Below are positions 26,055 through 33,941 of a stretch of DNA of 64,000 bases, one piece after another. Numbering within the stretch: the first letter of the stretch is position 1; each line of letters starts with the position of its first letter. The translations under genes and the position numbers were made by a program. The stretch spans positions 1-64,000 of the forward strand of contig CAJTEM010000018.1 of assembly GCA_910575255.1 (NCBI GenBank). Reading direction: 5' to 3'. Origin of the DNA: Lachnospiraceae bacterium (GTDB taxonomy: Bacteria; Bacillota; Clostridia; Lachnospirales; Lachnospiraceae). Below the pieces are notes generated by a model. It worked only from the letters and a program-made list of their open reading frames with translations, did not search any database and was not told where the DNA came from.

Positions 26055-27236
26055 TTATGATGTAAAGCCGATTTTTCTTTTTGCAGGCCAGGGACAATCA
26101 CGCCATTTTCCATTGTCCTGTTCTGTTTTTCCAGTCAATAGGTCTGTAGCGGCATCTGCAAGATAGCCCAGGTAACTTCCTGCGGAGCTGTCGCCACACA
26201 ATAATTTCCACATCAGACCACCAAAAAGATAAGACTGGGCAAACTCGCGCCAACTATGCAGTTCTTCCACAACCTTCTGGGAGAGCTCCCATAGAATGCC
26301 AATGGCCTCGCTTTCTGTGATCCAGCCTAAATAGTATCCCCAACGTGTCAGCATCGCCGCCCGGCCAATATCCCACCCAGCCATAAAATCAGGAGCATAT
26401 TGACTTTTATACCGCTGTGCAAATCTCCATGCCCGGCTGGTAGACTCACGATCCTCCTCGTCCATAGTTTCATCCATCAGTTCCTCTGGCGAAGATGCCT
26501 CGCTATAAATTTGATACCGCAGGATATACCCCTCCTGAGCCAGATAACGGATCATGTCCAGCAAGTCGCTCCGGCCGTCTATTCCCCAAGAGCGGCGTAC
26601 AAGAGACACAATTTTCTGCTCCATAACGGGGATATGCTCCTCCACATTCATACTGTCCAGATTATGACTGTTAAGAGTCGATAAAATACCAGACAGAAGG
26701 ATGCCAAAGTGCTCCCATTTTGCATCGTTTTTTTGGTATGGGATCGCTTCCGGTTCAGGCATGGACTCAAGCCGGGCCATTGTTTCTTCCAAAGCTGCAT
26801 AGAGATTTTCTTCCAGTTCCAGATCGAACGGAAGCTCATTCTCCTCATCCGTATCACCCATTTCCAGCGTTTCCAGCGCCGCCGCAAGCACGCCCATATC
26901 TTCTCCGAAAAGATGATCCATTAAATCCCCGGCAGCAGATGAAGTTGCTTCAGCAACTTTGTCATTTACCATCTCTTGCAACCGTTCCTCATTGACAGCC
27001 GTTTGAGCCATACTGTTCGGCCCAAATATCTGTCCAAGAATTTCTACCTGATGTTGAGTATTAACGGAAATCTGTTCTTCAACTTCAGCAGCAGATATCG
27101 ATGCGCTTTTTTCAGAGCTGGGAACTTCGATTTCGTTGATTCGTTCCTCGTTTTTTTCCATGGTTTCTTTCACAGCATCGAGCGCCTGCTCCTTTGCTTG
27201 CTGTGTCCGTTTCATAATCTCGTTTATATCGAACAT
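26055..27236 (-). CDS. DUF1266-domain protein
   Basis: 393 residues. The N-terminal 130 are acidic, low-complexity and helical (AKEQALDAVKETMEKNEERI). The C-terminal half has the DUF1266 pattern AGWDIGRAAMLTRWGYYLGWITESEA and SWREFAQSYLFGGLMWK. DUF1266 proteins are of unknown function. ATG 27236 follows AAGGAGG that lies inside the end of a 56-residue upstream gene, so the two are coupled. It ends the operon headed by the gene at 27904. Confidence 0.7.
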   Translation of the reverse strand: MFDINEIMKRTQQAKEQALDAVKETMEKNEERINEIEVPSSEKSASISAAEVEEQISVNTQHQVEILGQIFGPNSMAQTAVNEERLQEMVNDKVAEATSSAAGDLMDHLFGEDMGVLAAALETLEMGDTDEENELPFDLELEENLYAALEETMARLESMPEPEAIPYQKNDAKWEHFGILLSGILSTLNSHNLDSMNVEEHIPVMEQKIVSLVRRSWGIDGRSDLLDMIRYLAQEGYILRYQIYSEASSPEELMDETMDEEDRESTSRAWRFAQRYKSQYAPDFMAGWDIGRAAMLTRWGYYLGWITESEAIGILWELSQKVVEELHSWREFAQSYLFGGLMWKLLCGDSSAGSYLGYLADAATDLLTGKTEQDNGKWRDCPWPAKRKIGFTS

Positions 27237-27238
27237 TT

Positions 27239-27409
27239 TTAATCCTCCTTGTCCGGGGAGAGCGGATGCCATGCCGAAGTTTTTTTGTAATGTGTAAATA
27301 ACTTTTTAATCCGCCGCAGTATTGCTTCTATGAAATGAAACCAGAGCTTGCCAAATAGAAACACAATCATAAGGAACAGCAGGAACGCTCCCATTTCTCC
27401 AACAGGCAT
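27239..27409 (-). CDS. Small membrane protein (56 residues)
   Basis: ATG 27409 follows GAGGTGAAAAG. The product has one hydrophobic helix (GAFLLFLMIVFLFGKLWFHF) followed by a basic tail (RRIKKLF). It lies 9 bases after the 161-residue gene, and its last codons hold the ribosome site for the DUF1266 gene. No family is recognised. The reading is supported by its own ribosome site and operon spacing. Confidence 0.55.
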   Translation of the reverse strand: MPVGEMGAFLLFLMIVFLFGKLWFHFIEAILRRIKKLFTHYKKTSAWHPLSPDKED

Positions 27410-27418
27410 CTTTTCACC

Positions 27419-27904
27419 TCACTTCGTTGCAAAACGGTTCATAAAGAAGTCGGTAAAAGCAGCCAACTCATCATCCTGTGATACATAAACATACAGCTTT
27501 TCATCTTCCAGCCAGTCATAAGCATTAATGCCAATGTACCCTTTTTTGTCCGGATAAATGATGAACGCATCGGTAGGGTACTTGTTGCGATAAGCTTTCA
27601 AAATTTCAGTGCGGCGGTAGTAAGCAGGATCGCCGCAGCCAGAAAGGTCAGGGACTGTGGGAACGACCACAATCGTCTGGCTGACTTCGTTCCAGCCAAC
27701 AATCAGATTGCCAATTTTGGTTTTGCTTCCATGAACAAATCCATAGTTGAAACGTCCCACATCCTCGGTATATCCGAAAATCAGCCTGTACTTGTCTCCA
27801 TCTTCAACGACCTGGTTAAATAGGGTGCGCATTTTCTTCGCATTTGCGTTGCTCTTTTCCATGTCAATTTCGGGCCCCTTAAATAACTTACTAAAAAGTC
27901 CCAT
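27419..27904 (-). CDS. Hypothetical protein (161 residues)
   Basis: Soluble, no signal peptide; begins MGLFSKLFKG and contains YRLIFGYTEDVG and DKKGYIGINAYDWLEDEKLYVY. I do not recognise a family. AGGAGG precedes the ATG at 27904. It is the first gene of a three-gene unit (this gene, the small membrane protein, DUF1266) and lies downstream of a TetR gene and a palindrome resembling the TetR operator. Confidence 0.6.
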   Translation of the reverse strand: MGLFSKLFKGPEIDMEKSNANAKKMRTLFNQVVEDGDKYRLIFGYTEDVGRFNYGFVHGSKTKIGNLIVGWNEVSQTIVVVPTVPDLSGCGDPAYYRRTEILKAYRNKYPTDAFIIYPDKKGYIGINAYDWLEDEKLYVYVSQDDELAAFTDFFMNRFATK

Positions 27905-28020
27905 AATTTTTTCCTCCTAAATGTTCAGATGTTTTTATATGAAACTGAATAGGGCAGTCCCCACAGTATCATAAATGAATTGTGTTTTCTCTTTTGCTTT
28001 TTATTTTATCTTCATCAGCC

Positions 28021-28055
28021 AAAATAAGAATAAACAGTTAAATTTATTTTTATTT
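28021..28055. promoter_or_regulatory. AT-rich palindrome, candidate second TetR operator
   Basis: AAAATAAGAATAAAC and an imperfect mirror (AATTTATTTTTATTT) flank a short centre. It resembles the palindrome at 28760-28795 and overlaps a TTGAAA that could be a -35 for the 161-residue gene operon. AT-rich palindromes arise by chance, so this is tentative. Confidence 0.35.
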
Positions 28056-28120
28056 CAACTAAAATGAAATCCATCCGAATATTAGGCCAAAACTGATAAT
28101 CAGACGGATTTTCCCATTAC

Positions 28121-28741
28121 TCAAGATGCAGGCACTGTTTTTAATTTCTCCAGAGCATCCACAATAGCATTTATTTGAAATTCAACTGTTTCATCAGCAG
28201 CTTCGGGAACAAACAAAGGTAACGTATCAGGGATCGCCTTGCGTACAACCATCACTGTCAGACTCAAATTCGTGAATAAATGGATCCTTGCCGCGTCTGC
28301 CTTTATACCAAAGTTTTCTAAAATTTCTCCAAAAAGGCGGAGCTGTTTTTGGCGGAATATTTGATAGTTTTCCTTTGACAGACGTTTGAAAATAAGCTGC
28401 TGTTCTTCAATCGTTAAAACAGCAATTCCATTTTTCTCTCCGTAGCAGCAGGCATAGAGAAATTGTTTCACGGCATCACGCCAGCTTAAAGCAGGATCAG
28501 CCATCAGCCTTTGCACTTGCTCAATAATTTTAGGTTGCTGCAAGTACAGCGTTTCAACGATCAAATCTTCTTTCGCTGCAAAAAAAGAATAAAAGAAAGT
28601 TCGTGAAATACCAACTTTTTTATATATTTGCTCCACAGTAGTATGCTGTATGCCTTGTTTTGCCATCAATTCAAGACCAACGGTAACAAGTTCCGTTTTG
28701 ATGCGCTCTTTATCCTCCTCAGAATAAGCTACCTTTGGCAT
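28121..28741 (-). CDS. TetR/AcrR family transcriptional regulator
   Basis: 206 residues. The N-terminal HTH reads GLELMAKQGIQHTTVEQIYKKVGISRTFFYSFFAAKEDL, the TetR signature. The C-terminal ligand domain is not recognisable. ATG 28741 has GGAGGTGA at ideal spacing; longer in-frame starts lie upstream of the promoter. A large palindrome at 28760-28795 suggests autoregulation. The likely target is the downstream three-gene unit; no transporter is nearby, unusual for this family. Confidence 0.88.
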   Translation of the reverse strand: MPKVAYSEEDKERIKTELVTVGLELMAKQGIQHTTVEQIYKKVGISRTFFYSFFAAKEDLIVETLYLQQPKIIEQVQRLMADPALSWRDAVKQFLYACCYGEKNGIAVLTIEEQQLIFKRLSKENYQIFRQKQLRLFGEILENFGIKADAARIHLFTNLSLTVMVVRKAIPDTLPLFVPEAADETVEFQINAIVDALEKLKTVPAS

Positions 28742-28759
28742 CCTGTCACCTCCTGCCTG

Positions 28760-28820
28760 AAAATAAAAACAAATTCCGAAATTTGATTTTATTTTAACAT
28801 ATTCTGATAGCATAATGCAA
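28760..28820 (-). promoter_or_regulatory. TetR promoter with overlapping operator palindrome
   Basis: On the minus strand -35 TTGCAT (28820-28815) and -10 TAAAAT (28796-28791) are spaced by 18. The palindrome 28760-28795 (AAAATAAAAACAAATT centred on CCG) overlaps the -10 and the start point, as an autorepressor site should. Confidence 0.5.
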
Positions 28821-28880
28821 GAGTGAAATGTCAAAAAGACGATGTTTTTGGATGCGGACACTTTCGAAGCCCGCACGTTT

Positions 28881-29006
28881 TCAATTTGATTTTCGATGTA
28901 ACATGCCGAGAATGTAAATCAACGCCTTGTGGCAGCAGTCCTGATACCTCGCCTGTTCCAGTATCTCGAAACAAAACTTCTCATGTTCCTCGTTTGCAAA
29001 AACCAT
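28881..29006 (-). pseudogene. Truncated DUF6075-like gene
   Basis: A 41-codon frame begins MVFANEEHEKFCFEILEQ and continues YQDCCHKALIYILG, resembling the N-terminus of DUF6075 proteins that travel with Clostridial integrative elements. It stops after 41 residues, so most of the family length is missing. The family call is from memory of the motif and needs a search. Confidence 0.45.
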
Positions 29007-29029
29007 GTGTGTTGTCAGACTATAACAAA

Positions 29030-29067
29030 AAAGGACAGTCCTATTCTTTTGAATAAGATTGTCCTTT
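29030..29067. terminator. Bidirectional terminator-like hairpin
   Basis: AAAGGACAGTCCTATTC and its near mirror GAATAAGATTGTCCTTT form a stem with a 4-base loop. A runs to the left and T-containing sequence to the right make it a plausible terminator on both strands. It lies upstream of the DUF6075-like remnant and downstream of hemZ. Confidence 0.6.
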
Positions 29068-29126
29068 AAGGCACAATATTCAGGTTTTCACATTTATTGC
29101 TTATTATTCCGTACTATCAAGTAAAA

Positions 29127-29148
29127 TTTTGATGTACTTTTGATGTAC
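29127..29148. repeat. Tandem 11-bp direct repeat
   Basis: TTTTGATGTAC occurs twice in a row, followed by TTTTCC and then a further TGTAC. It lies just past the hemZ stop at the edge of the AT-rich island, and may mark an old insertion boundary. I found no partner copy at 24.9 kb. Confidence 0.5.
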
Positions 29149-29188
29149 TTTTCCCCATTTCCTGTACTTTGAGGGGATAAAGAAACTC

Positions 29189-30685
29189 TTAAAAATCTGT
29201 GAGCAGCTTCCGCTTCCTCTCAATCATTTCGTCTATTTTTTCTATATAGAGAGCCACATCTTTCACATTCTCGCATCGCTCAATCCGCCCGTCCGGGTAC
29301 ACCCGTTTTGACGCACTTCCGGCTCCGCAAGCCACGATCGTCTGCTGCTCCTCCATAATCAGGATATTATAGATGCACGCCTTTCCCGGACTGGCGTAGC
29401 CTACATTTTCAAAATTCCCGGCCATATTCTTCTGCCGGTACAGATAGTAGGGCTCCAGGCCCATCTCCCGGGCATAGCGGGCAGTCATATCTATGATTTC
29501 CGAAGTTCCTGTAATCTTGTAATCCTTATAGACCTCCCTCATGATGTTTAACCGTGCCGCCCGCTTGATCGCAAGGGAATGAACCGTTAGGCTGTCCGGA
29601 GCCAGGGCCTTCACGGCATCCATTGTTTTCTTTACATCCTCAGCGTCTTCCTGCGGCAGTCCCACAATCAGGTCCATATTGATATTCTCAAATCCCATCT
29701 CCCGGGCCATACAAAAACGGTCTTTCACATCCTCCACCGTATGGCGTCTGCCGATCAGATCGAGCGTCTTCTGATTCATGGTCTGAGGATTAATGGAAAT
29801 GCGGGTCACCCCATAGCTCTTTAGTACAGCCAGCTTCTCCCTGGTGATGCTGTCCGGCCTTCCGGCCTCCACGGTAAATTCCACAGCCCCGCCACAGTCA
29901 AAGGTACAGGTCAGCCTGTCCATCAGCTGTTTCAACTGTTCTGCCGTCAGAGAGGTCGGCGTACCCCCGCCCACATAGACAGCAGACGGATGCCGCCCCA
30001 TCCGCATGGCTACATAATCAAACTCCTGAAACAGTGCTGACAGATATTCTCCCACACGTTTCGTCCATTTCTCTATAGGATAGGAGGTAAAAGAACAGTA
30101 CAGGCAGGTCGTCGGACAAAAAGGTATCCCTACATAAAGGCTGTAGCCTTCCGCTTTCTTTGCTTTCGGCAGGAGTGACAAAAGCTCCCGCTCCCGCCCG
30201 GCAATCTCCACACACAGCCTTGCTTTCTCTGCACTGGTAAAATACTTTTCCTGCATATGGATATGAATCTCCTCCCGGCTCATTCCATCTTCCAGAAGAG
30301 TCAGGGCAATCTTCGCCGGACGGATTCCGGTCAGAGATCCCCACGGCAGGCTTCTTCCTGTCAGGGCCTTTAATATCACATACAGCCTCCGCTTGATCTT
30401 ATTCTTCGTATCCGTCCGATTCTCGTAATCCACGGCGATCGGCTCATCAAAATGATCCAGCTCCCTCTGTTCTGCCGGTGTATTGCCCCATACCAGATGG
30501 GAGTATTCGCCCCAGAACACCACCTGCATCCGGAACCACTGGTGATCCTCCTCCACATTTCCAATCAGGCACAGCTCCAGACCTGGCAGCATCTCATGGA
30601 CAAAAGACCTTCCTGGAAAAAAGGCCATCAAAAGCTCCCGGATATCCTGTTCATACGCATTATCATTTAATATTATCCCAATCAT
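29189..30685 (-). CDS. hemZ: HemZ-type coproporphyrinogen dehydrogenase (radical SAM)
   Basis: 498 residues. A ~150-residue HemZ-specific N-terminal domain precedes the radical SAM core with CPTTCLYCSF (CxxxCxxC), GGGTPTSL and the HemN-like region INPQTMNQKTLDLIGR. In Clostridia it usually follows relA and an MBL-fold hydrolase and precedes hisS-aspS. The upstream neighbours are present here; hisS is not, and an AT-rich island follows instead. HemZ is named for oxygen-independent coproporphyrinogen oxidation, though members in haem-less anaerobes may do something else. Confidence 0.88.
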   Translation of the reverse strand: MIGIILNDNAYEQDIRELLMAFFPGRSFVHEMLPGLELCLIGNVEEDHQWFRMQVVFWGEYSHLVWGNTPAEQRELDHFDEPIAVDYENRTDTKNKIKRRLYVILKALTGRSLPWGSLTGIRPAKIALTLLEDGMSREEIHIHMQEKYFTSAEKARLCVEIAGRERELLSLLPKAKKAEGYSLYVGIPFCPTTCLYCSFTSYPIEKWTKRVGEYLSALFQEFDYVAMRMGRHPSAVYVGGGTPTSLTAEQLKQLMDRLTCTFDCGGAVEFTVEAGRPDSITREKLAVLKSYGVTRISINPQTMNQKTLDLIGRRHTVEDVKDRFCMAREMGFENINMDLIVGLPQEDAEDVKKTMDAVKALAPDSLTVHSLAIKRAARLNIMREVYKDYKITGTSEIIDMTARYAREMGLEPYYLYRQKNMAGNFENVGYASPGKACIYNILIMEEQQTIVACGAGSASKRVYPDGRIERCENVKDVALYIEKIDEMIERKRKLLTDF

Positions 30686-30748
30686 GGCTCCCTGTCTTCC
30701 GTTCTGTTTTTTTCTGCATGTTTCTTTTCTCTGACGAGTTCTCTTTTG

Positions 30749-31393
30749 TCATCCTCGGTATACTGCCACCGGATTATATCTTTGCTCATGCCGGATCGTG
30801 GTTGCCTCGCCATGGCCCGGATAAACCATGGTATCTGCAGGAAGAGAAAACAGCTTTTCCTGAATGGAGCGCACAATCGCCCGCATATCACCGGTTGGCA
30901 GATCCGTACGTCCCAGAGAATCGGCAAACAAGGTATCTCCGCTAAACAGCGCCTGTTCCGATTCCACATAATAGCAGACAGAGCCAGACGTATGCCCCGG
31001 AGTCTCCAGCACCTTCCAGGTAAACCCGATCAGGGACAGCTCATCCCCATCCTTTACCAGCACATCCGCTTCGATGCCCAGCTGCTCGGATCCCATACTT
31101 CCGCTCAGATTCAGCGATGGATCCTGAAGAAGGAGTTCCTCGTTAATCCCCGCATATACCTTGCAGGGAAATGCCCTGCAGATATCCTTTACTGCCAGAA
31201 TGTGGTCAAAATGCCCGTGAGTCAGAAGCACGGCCGCCGGCTTTACATTCAGCTCCCGGCACTTGTTTTGCACATAAGCTCCGTTGTCCGCCGGATCCAC
31301 GACCACGGCCTCCCGCGAGCCATCATGATAAATCAGGTAACAGTTGGTGCTGACCTCTCCCAGCACATAGGTCTGAATCCGAAAATCACTCAT
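30749..31393 (-). CDS. MBL-fold metallo-hydrolase
   Basis: 214 residues, single-domain metallo-beta-lactamase fold of the glyoxalase-II-like type. Metal motif LTHGHFDHI (HxHxDH), followed by LETPGHTSGSVCYY and MVYPGHGEATT, which supply the later metal ligands. Probably a thioester or similar hydrolase; the substrate is unknown. It lies between relA and hemZ in the order common in Clostridia. AAGGGAGA ribosome site. Confidence 0.88.
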   Translation of the reverse strand: MSDFRIQTYVLGEVSTNCYLIYHDGSREAVVVDPADNGAYVQNKCRELNVKPAAVLLTHGHFDHILAVKDICRAFPCKVYAGINEELLLQDPSLNLSGSMGSEQLGIEADVLVKDGDELSLIGFTWKVLETPGHTSGSVCYYVESEQALFSGDTLFADSLGRTDLPTGDMRAIVRSIQEKLFSLPADTMVYPGHGEATTIRHEQRYNPVAVYRG

Positions 31394-31489
31394 AGTTTTC
31401 TCCCTTCCTCTTTTCCTCTTGCCACAAGTCCCTGCAAAGCGTTCTGCTTCCCGGAATACATGTTCCCGGCGAATTCACGGAGCGTTTTT

Positions 31490-31545
31490 GTATCATAGGA
31501 CACACTTTCCTATGATACGAGAAAAGCGCTGGCCGCGCTTTTCTC
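31490..31545. repeat. Two adjacent 11-bp-stem palindromes after relA
   Basis: GTATCATAGGA / TCCTATGATAC (31490-31518) directly abuts GAGAAAAGCGC / GCGCTTTTCTC (31519-31545). Both stems are perfect. Neither is followed by a clear U run on the relA-transcribed strand, so they may be processing or protection structures rather than a terminator. Confidence 0.65.
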
Positions 31546-31547
31546 CG

Positions 31548-33827
31548 TTATCCGGCAGTCCGCTCGATATCCAGCACTCCCTCTACCTGTCTTATCTTAT
31601 CTGTCAAACGGTTCAGCTCCTCCTTACCAGGAATATCAAATGTCATGATAATCGTCGCTTTCCCTTGCTTGCTGGTACGCACATTAATTGATGTAATGTC
31701 AATCTGTTTCTCGGTAAATACTTTGGAAATATCTACGAAAATCCCGATCCGGTTGTTGGCGTAAATCTGGATTTCTGTGGAATATTTCTCCTTGGCGCTG
31801 TCTCTGCCATCCGCCTGCTGCCATTCTGCATCGATGAGCCTCACCCTCTCGTCCTCCGGCAGGTTGATGACATTGATACAGTCCGTCCGGTGAATCGAGA
31901 CTCCGCGTCCCCGGGTGACAAAGCCTACGATCTCATCTCCCGGCACCGGGCTGCAGCATCGGGAAAAACGTACGGCAACATCGTGAATCCCCTTTACCAC
32001 AATCCCGTTGGATTTCTTGGAGATCGGCACTTTGGTATTGATATCGCTGAGCCCGTCCAGAATATTCTTATCGGTGACCTCGCTTTTGAGCTTTTTATTG
32101 CGCTCTTCCAGCAGCTTGTTAATGACCTGGCCTTCTTTTAATCCTCCGTGACCGATGGACGCCAGCACGGAATCCCAGTCCTTAAACGCATACCGGGTCA
32201 TGACCTTTTCATGAAACTCCGGCTTGTTCAGCTCCGGAAACACAATTCCCTTGGCCTTGCAGTAGCGGTCAATCATCTCCTTCCCTTTTAGGATATTATC
32301 CTCTTTCAGTTCGTTCTTAAACCACTGATTGATCTTATTCCTGGCCTGGGTGCTCTTGACTAACGCCAGCCAGTCCCGGCTGGGTCCCTTGGAGTTCTGA
32401 GAGGTAATGATCTCGATCTGGTCGCCGTTTTGAATCACGTAATCTATATTCACCAGCTTGCCGTTCACCCGTGCGCCCACCATCTTATTGCCCACGGCGC
32501 TGTGAATCGCATAGGCAAAATCAATGGGCGTGGAGCCGCTGGGCAGGTTCTTAACATCCCCGGACGGGGTAAAGCAGTACACGCTGTCGGAAAACAGATC
32601 CAGGTCTCCCTTCACCAGACTTAAAAACTCCCGGGAATCATCCGTATCCCGCTGCCACTCCAGAATCTGCCGCAGCCAGCTCATCTTGGCTTCCTCGTCG
32701 CCGGCCGCAATCTTGCCGCTGCCGCTCTCTTTATATTTCCAGTGGGCGGCAATTCCGTACTCTGCTGTCCGGTGCATCTCAAAAGTCCGGATCTGGATCT
32801 CAAAGGGCTGGCCGGTACTTCCGATGAGGGTCGTGTGCAGGGACTGATACATGTTGGGCTTCGGCATGGCAATATAGTCCTTGAACCGTCCTGGTATCGG
32901 CTTATAGAGTTCATGAATCACTCCCAGGGCCGCATAGCAGTCCTTCACGGTCTCCACGAGAATCCGCACCGCAAACAGGTCATAGATCTGGTCAATCGTC
33001 TTATCCTGATTCACCATCTTTTTATAAATGCTGAAAAAATGCTTCACCCGCCCGTCCACCGTAGCCTGGATGTCTGCCTCCCACATATGGTTCTTCACTT
33101 CATCCACAATATCCTGGACAAACTGCTCTCTGGAATCCTTGCGCAGGTTCACCTTCTCCACCAGGTCCGCATATACTTCAGGCTTCAGAAAACGGAGGGA
33201 CAGATCATCTAACTCTGTCTTAATCCGCGAGATCCCAAGCCGGTCCGCTATGGGCGCATAGATCTCCAGCGTCTCTCGGGCCTTTTCCTTCTGCTTCTCC
33301 GGCTTCCAGAACTGCCCGGTCCGCATGTTGTGCAGCCGGTCCGCCAGCTTGATAATAATCACCCGGATATCCCTGGCCATAGCCAGAAACATCTTCCGCA
33401 GATTCTCCGCCTGAATCTCTACTTTGTCCTTATCCCAGGACAGCTGTGTCAGCTTGGTCACGCCGTCCACTAAAAACGCCACTTCGGAACCGAATTCCCG
33501 GGTCATATCATCCAGTGTCATGACCGTGTCCTCCACCACGTCATGCAGCAGCCCGGAGGCAATCGTCTCCTTATCCATCTCCAGATCCGCCAGAATAATC
33601 GCCACGCAAAGAGGATGGATGATATAAGGTTCTCCGGACTTTCGCTTCTGATCTTGATGTGCTTTACTGGCAATCTGATATGCTTTTTCAATCATGGAAA
33701 TATCATCCGACGGATGATACTTCCGGATGGTGCGGATCAGCTTCTGATATAACTCCTCCGGGCTGGTAAAGTTCGCCGGATTCTCTAGTTCAATATTCAT
33801 TTTCTTATCCGTATGTTCGTTCGCCAT
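31548..33827 (-). CDS. relA: RelA/SpoT bifunctional (p)ppGpp synthetase/hydrolase
   Basis: About 759 residues. HD hydrolase domain (ASGLLHDVVEDT, IKLADRLHNMRT), synthetase domain (FKDYIAMPKPNMYQSLHTT), TGS domain (FTPSGDVKNLPSGSTPIDFAYAIH), a helical/zinc-finger-like region with RFSRCCSPVPGDEI, and a C-terminal ACT domain. Length and layout fit a Rel protein that makes and degrades the alarmone. ATG 33827 follows AGAAGGTGG; a GTG four codons earlier is less likely. Confidence 0.96.
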   Translation of the reverse strand: MANEHTDKKMNIELENPANFTSPEELYQKLIRTIRKYHPSDDISMIEKAYQIASKAHQDQKRKSGEPYIIHPLCVAIILADLEMDKETIASGLLHDVVEDTVMTLDDMTREFGSEVAFLVDGVTKLTQLSWDKDKVEIQAENLRKMFLAMARDIRVIIIKLADRLHNMRTGQFWKPEKQKEKARETLEIYAPIADRLGISRIKTELDDLSLRFLKPEVYADLVEKVNLRKDSREQFVQDIVDEVKNHMWEADIQATVDGRVKHFFSIYKKMVNQDKTIDQIYDLFAVRILVETVKDCYAALGVIHELYKPIPGRFKDYIAMPKPNMYQSLHTTLIGSTGQPFEIQIRTFEMHRTAEYGIAAHWKYKESGSGKIAAGDEEAKMSWLRQILEWQRDTDDSREFLSLVKGDLDLFSDSVYCFTPSGDVKNLPSGSTPIDFAYAIHSAVGNKMVGARVNGKLVNIDYVIQNGDQIEIITSQNSKGPSRDWLALVKSTQARNKINQWFKNELKEDNILKGKEMIDRYCKAKGIVFPELNKPEFHEKVMTRYAFKDWDSVLASIGHGGLKEGQVINKLLEERNKKLKSEVTDKNILDGLSDINTKVPISKKSNGIVVKGIHDVAVRFSRCCSPVPGDEIVGFVTRGRGVSIHRTDCINVINLPEDERVRLIDAEWQQADGRDSAKEKYSTEIQIYANNRIGIFVDISKVFTEKQIDITSINVRTSKQGKATIIMTFDIPGKEELNRLTDKIRQVEGVLDIERTAG

Positions 33828-33867
33828 AGAAAAAGCCACCTTCTCTGAGGATATTTGATATCTCTAC

Positions 33868-33896
33868 ATTATAATTATATTTGTCGGAAAATGCAA
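33868..33896 (-). promoter_or_regulatory. relA promoter
   Basis: On the minus strand TTGCAT (33896-33891) and TATAAT (33873-33868) are spaced by 17. The relA ATG lies about 40 bases downstream. Confidence 0.7.
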
Positions 33897-33941
33897 GGGG
33901 GATTCCGTGTGGTCCCGGAAAACCAATACCGTAACAAACAA

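Noticed and set aside
28823-29056. A 77-codon plus-strand frame with a CxxC-like pattern
   Set aside because: No ribosome site; it is antisense to the DUF6075-like stub and runs across a terminator hairpin.
31490-31545. Standard rho-independent terminator for relA
   Set aside because: The stems are good but on the transcribed strand they are followed by A-rich or mixed sequence instead of a U run.
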